This document shows, piece by piece, positions 57,494-64,000 of a stretch of DNA of 64,000 bases. Under the pieces are notes generated by a model, which was not told the DNA's origin, made no database searches, and saw only the letters and a program-made list of their open reading frames with translations. Each line of letters starts with the position of its first letter. Within the stretch, counting starts at the first letter, position 1. The translations under genes were made by a program, and so were the position numbers. The DNA is from Arabidopsis thaliana (Eukaryota; Streptophyta; Magnoliopsida; Brassicales; Brassicaceae): positions 11,285,001 through 11,349,000 of the forward strand of contig NC_003075.7 of assembly GCF_000001735.4 (NCBI RefSeq), written 5' to 3'.

Positions 57494-60400
57494 ATGATTC
57501 AAACTTTGAAAACGGATAGTTCTTTTAGATTGTGCTTTGCAGCTATAGCATTTGGTTTTGTGTTTATAATGAATGGAAAGCTAAGCTCTGGAACAACACC
57601 CCACGAGGCCGATCCTCCTCAGGCATCAAACTTGGCATTGTCTCCAGAGGCTGCTCCTCCAGACACTGCTATGGACGATGCCTCTGGTATAAATTTTGGA
57701 CCTCTCCCACCATTTGTCCCCGAGTTCCCGGTATGTACTCTTAACTGTTTTAGATATGTGAGGAACATTTTTTGTTGTAATTGCTCATTGGTTCATTATC
57801 TTTCTGATAATAATAGGTTTATATATTTTACTTGGGGGAAAGGAAACACGATGATCCTAATTTGGTGACTCAATCACATCTTGAAATCCTGAAATCGGTT
57901 CTTGGAAGGTAAAAGAGTAGTTGCATTGAATATTTTTGGTTGTATAACTTGCTTCTAAGGTGGTTACTGCATTAATTTTCTGGTTTGAATCTTGTGTTAC
58001 AGCGAAGAAGCAACCAATAAGTCAATGGTCTACAGTTATCACCATGGGTTTTCTGGCTTTGCAGCTAAGCTCAAACCGGCCGAGGCAGAGAAATTGAAGA
58101 GTAATGTTCTTTATCTCATATTTCTCGCTTGCTCATGAGTTCTTAAAGTTCCAAAACTTAGAATGTATTTTTACTAAGCTATTTTCTATATTTCTGTCTA
58201 CTAGAGCATCCTGAAGTTATTATTCTTCTGGAAAACCGAAAACTTGGGTTGCAAACGACACGGACATGGGATTACTTAGGCCAATTTTCAACTCCAACTT
58301 CTTCTAAAAGTCTTCTACATGAGACCAACATGGGCAGTGGTGCTATTATTGGTGTTATTGACTCTGGTATTATATCAATATCTCTATTAGGTTGTTTTGT
58401 TCTCAACTTTTCTTAGCAGAACGTTAACAAATCCGACATTATATGAGCAGGTATATGGTCAGAATCAGGCTCCTTTGACGATGATGGATATGGACCAATA
58501 CCAAAACATTGGAAAGGACAATGTGTATCTGCAGACCAGTTCAGTCCTGCAGATTGCAACAAAAAGCTTATTGGAGCTAAATACTACATTGATGGTCTTA
58601 ATGCAGATCTGGAAACAAGTATTAACAGTACTACAGAATATCTATCTCCTAGAGATCATAATGGCCACGGGACTCAAGTATCATCCACGGCAGCTGGTTC
58701 CTTCGTTTCTAACATGACTTTGCTTGGTCTCTCCTCTGGGTCAATCATGAGAGGTGGCGCTCCAAAGGCGCACATAGCTATGTATAAAGCATGTTGGGAT
58801 GTGGAAGGAGGGATGTGTTCAGTTGCTGATGTCTGGAAAGCTTTTGATGAAGCCATTCACGATGGTGTTGATGTTTTGTCGGTTTCCGTCGGCGGCTCGG
58901 CCCTGAAAACACTTGATGTTGAAATCGACATCGCAATTCCAGCATTACACGCAGTGAATAAAGGTATTCCTGTTGTTTCTCCAGCTGGTAACGAAGGATC
59001 CCGCTCTTCATCGGTTATTAACGTTTCTCCATGGATATTAACCGTGGCTGCGACTACCCTTGACCGGTCTTTCTCCACATTGATCACACTCGAAAACAAT
59101 AAAACATATCTGGTATATACAAGATATAATACATTTTAACTTTTAAATCTCGAATGATCCAAAGCTTGTGATTCATGGTAAAGTTGCCTTTCCATGACCT
59201 GTTTTTCAGGGTCAGAGTCTGTACACAGGACCAGAAATTAGCTTCACAGATGTGATTTGTACTGGTGATCATAGTAATGTTGATCAAATTACAAAGGGTA
59301 AAGTTATAATGCACTTCTCGATGGGTCCCGTTCGTCCGCTGACACCGGATGTTGTTCAGAAAAACGGTGGTATCGGTCTAATTTATGTGAGAAATCCGGG
59401 TGATAGTAGAGTTGAATGTCCCGTAAACTTTCCTTGTATCTACTTGGATATGGAAGTTGGATCCGAGCTATACACCTACATCCAAACTAGGAGGTTATTT
59501 ATCTTTTACAAACTTTGCTCGGTCAAATTAATATCTCATCTTCTTGCATATGAGAATCTGAATTGCTGTTTTCTTGCAGCTCAATGAAAATTAAGATAAG
59601 CCCATACAAGACAATAATTGGCGAAAGTGTAGCAAGTAAAGTCGCAAAGTCATCGGCAAGAGGGCCTAGTTCATTTTCACCTGCCATTCTTAAGGTTTTG
59701 TTTCCTTCATCTCTTATTCCGGATCACTAAATCTATCATCTATGTTTTATTCTTCAACTAACTTGTTTGTATTTTCTCTGTAATGCAGCCGGATATAGCA
59801 GCTCCGGGTTTGACCTTGCTAACACCTAGAATACCAACAGACGAAGACACCAGAGAATTCGTTTACTCAGGAACATCAATGGCAACTCCGGTTATTGCAG
59901 GAATCGTAGCACTCCTCAAGATATCGCATCCTAATTGGTCTCCTGCTGTAATCAAATCAGCTCTTGTCACAACAGGTTTGGTTTAATTTATGTCTCTCTA
60001 AAACTCTTTTCTCAATAAGAACACTGCATTTAAAACGTAAAACTCTATGTCTTTCAGCAATGAAAACTGATCCATACGGCGAGCGTCTGACTGTAGATGG
60101 AGGGAACTATAAGGTAGCCGATGCATTCGATTACGGAGGAGGTCTTGTGAATCTGGAGAAAGCCACAGATCCCGGTCTTGTATACGACATGGACATCAAT
60201 GATTACACACATTACTTATGTTCTCAAACTCTTTACACAGACAAGAAGGTTTCTGCTCTAACCGGAAACGTCAATAACAAGTGCCCGAGCTCAAGTTCAT
60301 CGATTCTTGACCTCAATGTACCGTCCATTACAATCCCAGACCTCAAGGGAACAGTCAATGTGACCCGAACTGTGACCAACGTTGGACGTGTCAAATCGGT

Positions 60401-60632
60401 TTATAAGCCTGTGATAGAGGCTCCATTCGGATTCAATGTCGTGGTTTCGCCAAAGAAGTTGAAGTTTAACAAAACAAGAAACAAGCTTGCTTTTACGGTA
60501 ACTGTGTCTCCAGGCTCACATAGAGTGAACACTGCGTTTTACTTTGGGAGTTTGACTTGGAGTGATAAAGTTCACAATGTCACAATTCCAATCTCTCTAA
60601 GGACACGTTTCATCGATAATTTTTTCCTGTAA
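57494..60632 (+). CDS. Subtilisin-like serine protease, SBT3 group (803 aa), copy 1
   Basis: Nine exons: 57494-57730, 57817-57908, 58003-58100, 58205-58366, 58451-59112, 59210-59493, 59580-59694, 59789-59975 and 60058-60632, giving 803 residues. A signal peptide ([18 protein letters not shown]) is followed by an unusual Pro/Ala-rich stretch of about 50 residues, then the I9 prodomain ([16 protein letters not shown]). The catalytic triad is D195 (GVIDSG), H269 (NGHGTQ) and S580 (GTSMATP), with the oxyanion Asn in SPAGNEG, so activity is expected. A PA insert and a fibronectin III-like tail ([12 protein letters not shown]) complete the plant pattern. These are secreted to the cell wall. From recall it is AT4G21323. 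A related gene follows downstream. Confidence 0.93.
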
Positions 60633-61584
60633 ATCTGTAATTTGTTTAAACCCCGATGATTAACAAGTTCATGTTTTCTCGGCATTCATGTATTTACTCT
60701 CCAGTTAGTGGATCCGCGCTATGAATTTTTTTCTAACAATTATTGTTGCTAATATTGTCCCTCACAAGATATATAGACTTTAGTTCAATATGTAATTCAC
60801 CGTTTTACTATTTCTGCATGCTTTTGAATCGTGTAACAGTAGCACATGATTAATGCATTAAAATGAATTTTGTTAATTGAAAACGTGATTTGTAAACAGA
60901 ATCCAAACTTGGCCGAATATGGAAAAGAATAAAAATGGCTAAATAAAAACAGCGAATTGATGAAATAGGTAAAATTGAAGAAGGTTACTGCGAATTGATG
61001 AAGAAGCATCGAATTCCAGAAAAGACACGAAAGAGATTACTGCAAATGTTGCTAATTCGTCTTCGTCGTCGATCATCATTAACCTAAGCTTCTCTATTTC
61101 CTCTCTATCTTTTTTCTCTATTTTCCTTTTTGTTATTGAAATAATTGCGAACGTAACCTAAATTTCGAGGTATCTAATTTGAGATCTTGTTAATAGTTCG
61201 AAATTAAACCCTAATTTTGTTGTTGCTAGCTCCTTCTACTCATTCAAATTTGATTTCTTAGAAGAAAAAAATTGATCTTTTTTTGTTCTTCTAATCTATC
61301 GGTATGTCATTGTAATCTTATATCCCATAAATAGATTTTACAAATGCAAGTAAATAAAGTAACGGGAGATGAAATTTTTGGTTAAGAGCTGTTTTCAGTA
61401 ACAGCCCCAAAATTAGCAGGAAGAAGGACATGTTGTAAAACTGATAATAAAACTGTCTTCTGTCAAAAATGGATTTTGTCTCGTTTAAATCTATTTGGAC
61501 ATTTGTTTTTTTTCGTTGGATTATTTTAATTGTTGTTTGTGATTATTGTCTATTGTGAGCAACTAACTACCTGCTAAGCTGTTC
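60633..61584. other. Spacer and probable leader of subtilase 2
   Basis: Noted items: a 13-bp direct repeat gcgaattgatgaa (60952-60964 and 60990-61002), a telo-box AAACCCTAA (61206-61214), and a possible leader-intron donor (TTTCGAG/gtatct near 61170). CT-rich sequence around 61080-61130 looks like a 5' UTR. I cannot place the transcription start. Confidence 0.4.
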
Positions 61585-64000
61585 ATGTCTATTTGTTGTT
61601 CTGTAAGTTTTTTCAACACCATAAAATCCAAACTTTAAGGCTTAAACCAAGGAGGAAAACAAAAAACAATTCTTCCCAAAGAATATTGGGAATTGTGAAG
61701 GGAAGGTCCAGAGCTGGTCTCTTTATTGGATTCTTGTTCATTGTAAATGTTGGGTTTTGTGTGTTTGCTCAAGAAAGCAGCAATGAGGAGAGAAAGGTCT
61801 GTTTAAATGGTTTCTGTCTTTGTTCTTATGTTTCGACCTTGTTGTGTTATGTTTGCTCAAAATTGTGACTGATAGATGAAACGTGTTTTGTTTTGTTTCT
61901 GATTGTGGTAGATATATGTAGTGCATTTAGGCGTGAGGCGACATGATGATTCTGAGTTGGTCTCTGAATCACACCAGAGGATGTTGGAATCGGTTTTCGA
62001 AAGGTATATGACAAAAACCGAGTTCTTGATTTCGCTTTTCTGATGATGATGTCTCATGTTTTTCGAGCTAATGATTTTGTATTGATGATGAAGCGCGGAA
62101 GCTGCTCGAGAGTCCATCGTCTACAACTACCACCATGGATTTTCCGGGTTTGCAGCCAGGCTTACTGACTCACAAGCTAAGCAACTTTCAGGTTTGTTTT
62201 TTAGTATATCAACCAAGTAAATTAAGAGCCCTTGTGAAGCCTTGTTATACACATCTTCTGACACATTTTCTGGTTTTTCTATGGGTTTGTTTCATGTTTA
62301 TATCCAGACCGTCCTGATGTTTTCAGTGTCGCACCAAATCGAAAAGTTGAGTTGCAGAGCACGAGGATTTATGATTATTTGGGTCTTTCGCCGAGTTTTC
62401 CCTCAGGAGTTCTCCATGAGAGCAACATGGGAAGTGATCTTGTCATTGGTTTTCTTGACTCAGGAGTATGGCCAGAGTCTCCGGCTTATAATGACGAAGG
62501 GCTTGAACCAATACCGAAACATTGGAAAGGGAAGTGTGTAGCCGGAGAGGATTTTGACCCAGCAAAGCATTGCAACAAGAAGTTAGTAGGAGCAAAGTAC
62601 TTCACTGATGGCTTTGATGAGAACAATTCTGGAATCAGCGAGGAGGACTTTATGTCCCCTAGAGGTTATAGAGGACATGGGACGATGGTCTCTTCAATTG
62701 CAGCCTCTTCATTTGTGCCTAACGTGTCATATGGTGGCCTTGCACCTGGTGTCATGAGAGGCGCTGCTCCAAAGGCTCGTATAGCTATGTACAAAATTGT
62801 CTGGGATAGAGCACTTTTGATGTCATCCACTGCGACTATGGTCAAGGCATTTGATGAGGCCATAAACGATGGCGTTGATGTATTGTCGATTTCTCTCGCC
62901 TCTGCGGCTCCTTTTCGCCCAATTGACTCTATTACGGGAGATTTGGAGCTTGGATCATTCCATGCGGTGATGAAGGGCATTCCGGTTATAGCTGGTGCCT
63001 CTAATACAGGCCCCGAAGCTTACACTGTGGCTAATGTATTCCCATGGATGCTCACAGTCGCTGCAACTAACATAGACCGTACCTTTTATGCAGACATGAC
63101 TTTTGGAAATAACATTACCATAATTGTATGTGAAATGTTTTTTCAGGTCTTTTCACCATCGGGTTTCACTAGTCTTGGAAACTTACTCTTTTCCCTTAAA
63201 AACTGTTTCAGGGTCAAGCTCAATATACAGGTAAGGAAGTATCTGCTGGTTTAGTTTACATTGAACACTATAAAACCGACACCTCTAGCATGCTGGGAAA
63301 AGTTGTCCTGACGTTTGTGAAAGAAGATTGGGAAATGGCAAGCGCATTGGCGACTACAACTATCAACAAGGCGGCGGGGCTGATCGTGGCACGAAGTGGT
63401 GATTATCAAAGTGATATTGTCTATAATCAACCATTCATCTACGTAGACTATGAAGTCGGAGCTAAGATTCTACGATACATCCGCTCGTCAAGGTATACTA
63501 TCCTTTATTTTATATTTTTTGTGATTGATCATCCTTCCGAGTCACATAGAGTATGTAAAACTGATCATCTTCTTATGGCTTGCGGTCTCTTCAGTTCTCC
63601 CACGATTAAAATTAGTACTGGTAAAACGCTCGTAGGACGTCCTATTGCGACTCAAGTTTGCGGATTCTCATCTAGAGGGCCTAATGGACTCTCTCCTGCC
63701 ATTCTCAAGGTTCTTTCCCTAAACAGTGTTTCAAAATCTTGTCTGTCGTTTCCAATTTAAGGATCACCTGTTAATGATGGAAATTTCTTTGGGTTTATAA
63801 ATGATGCAGCCTGATATAGCAGCCCCTGGTGTGACGATTTTAGGAGCTACATCTCAAGCCTACCCCGATTCTTTCGGCGGTTATTTTCTAGGCACAGGGA
63901 CATCCTATGCCACTCCCGTTGTTGCGGGGCTCGTCGTACTACTCAAAGCTTTACACCCTGACTGGTCTCCTGCTGCGCTAAAATCTGCTATTATGACTAC
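61585..64000 (+). CDS. SBT3.12: Subtilisin-like serine protease, SBT3 group, copy 2 (3' end outside window)
   Basis: Coding blocks: up to 61796, then 61912-62003, 62094-62191, 62308-63125, 63212-63492, 63595-63709 and 63810-64000 (cut). The order is signal segment (AGLFIGFLFIVNVGFCVFA), I9 prodomain (IYVVHLGVRRHDDSEL), then the S8 domain with Asp in FLDSGVWPE, His in YRGHGTMVSS, oxyanion Asn in GASNTGP and Ser in GTGTSYATP. The triad is complete. The usual Met after the catalytic Ser is Tyr. Unlike copy 1, no intron interrupts the Asp motif. The start is uncertain: no in-frame ATG opens the first block. The best model I see is ATG 61585, a short exon to 61602 and a jump to 61701. From recall this is AT4G21326. 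Confidence 0.88.

Noticed and set aside
1..64000. CRISPR arrays, integrons, phage or bacterial mobile systems
   Set aside because: The window is plant nuclear DNA; no regular spaced repeats or prokaryotic gene organisation are present.

Overview
The window looks like nuclear DNA of Arabidopsis thaliana or a very close relative. The genes have short GT-AG introns, AT-rich spacers, site II (TGGGCC/TGGGCT) promoter motifs and plant-only families (PPR, DUF26 receptor kinase, F-box/FBA, PsbQ, gibberellin 2-oxidase, SBT3 subtilases). From memory, gene order and products match chromosome 4 from about AT4G21160 to AT4G21326. I rebuilt the splicing by hand, and the resulting lengths fit what I recall of these loci (for example ERDJ2B 661 aa, ATK1 793 aa, LPXD2 304 aa, PSBQ 223 aa, HSA32 286 aa). 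Locus names and reference lengths are recalled, not looked up.

Layout. 0-10 kb is gene-dense: the 3' part of an ArfGAP/C2 gene (AGD12), a PPR gene, the ER Hsp40/Sec63 gene ERDJ2B, the PPR gene EMB1417 and a twin-CX9C mitochondrial assembly factor. 10.2-17.7 kb is a long AT-rich gap before GA2OX8, which itself carries a 2.6-kb first intron. 22-28.5 kb holds the PPDK regulatory protein RP1, a LINE relic, and a four-exon gene for a small C-terminally anchored membrane protein. 28.5-32 kb appears empty. 32-38.7 kb carries LPXD2, CRK27 and an F-box gene, then a second LINE relic. 39.5-44.5 kb is a tandem duplication of a TauE/SafE transporter gene whose second copy has a 1-base frameshift. 44.5-57 kb holds kinesin-14 ATK1, PSBQ, a PLS-class PPR gene, a DUF1218 gene and HSA32. 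57.5-64 kb holds two tandem SBT3 subtilases, the second cut by the window end.

Functional themes. Several products act in organelles: the two longer PPR proteins, EMB1417, the CX9C factor and LPXD2 (mitochondria or plastids), and PsbQ and RP1 (chloroplast). Their promoters often contain site II motifs. The rest serve the ER and secretory route (AGD12, ERDJ2B, subtilases), hormone catabolism (GA2OX8), signalling (CRK27), protein turnover (F-box), spindle assembly (ATK1) and heat acclimation memory (HSA32). Plant genes are not in operons, so neighbours share promoters or 3' ends rather than pathways.

I found no wholly new system. The best leads are the frameshifted TauE copy, a GC-AG intron in ATK1, a proline-rich insert in a subtilase prodomain, a perfect 20-bp inverted repeat downstream of RP1, a 30-nt exon-like block in the large gap, and compact promoter architectures at the CX9C gene, PSBQ and HSA32.
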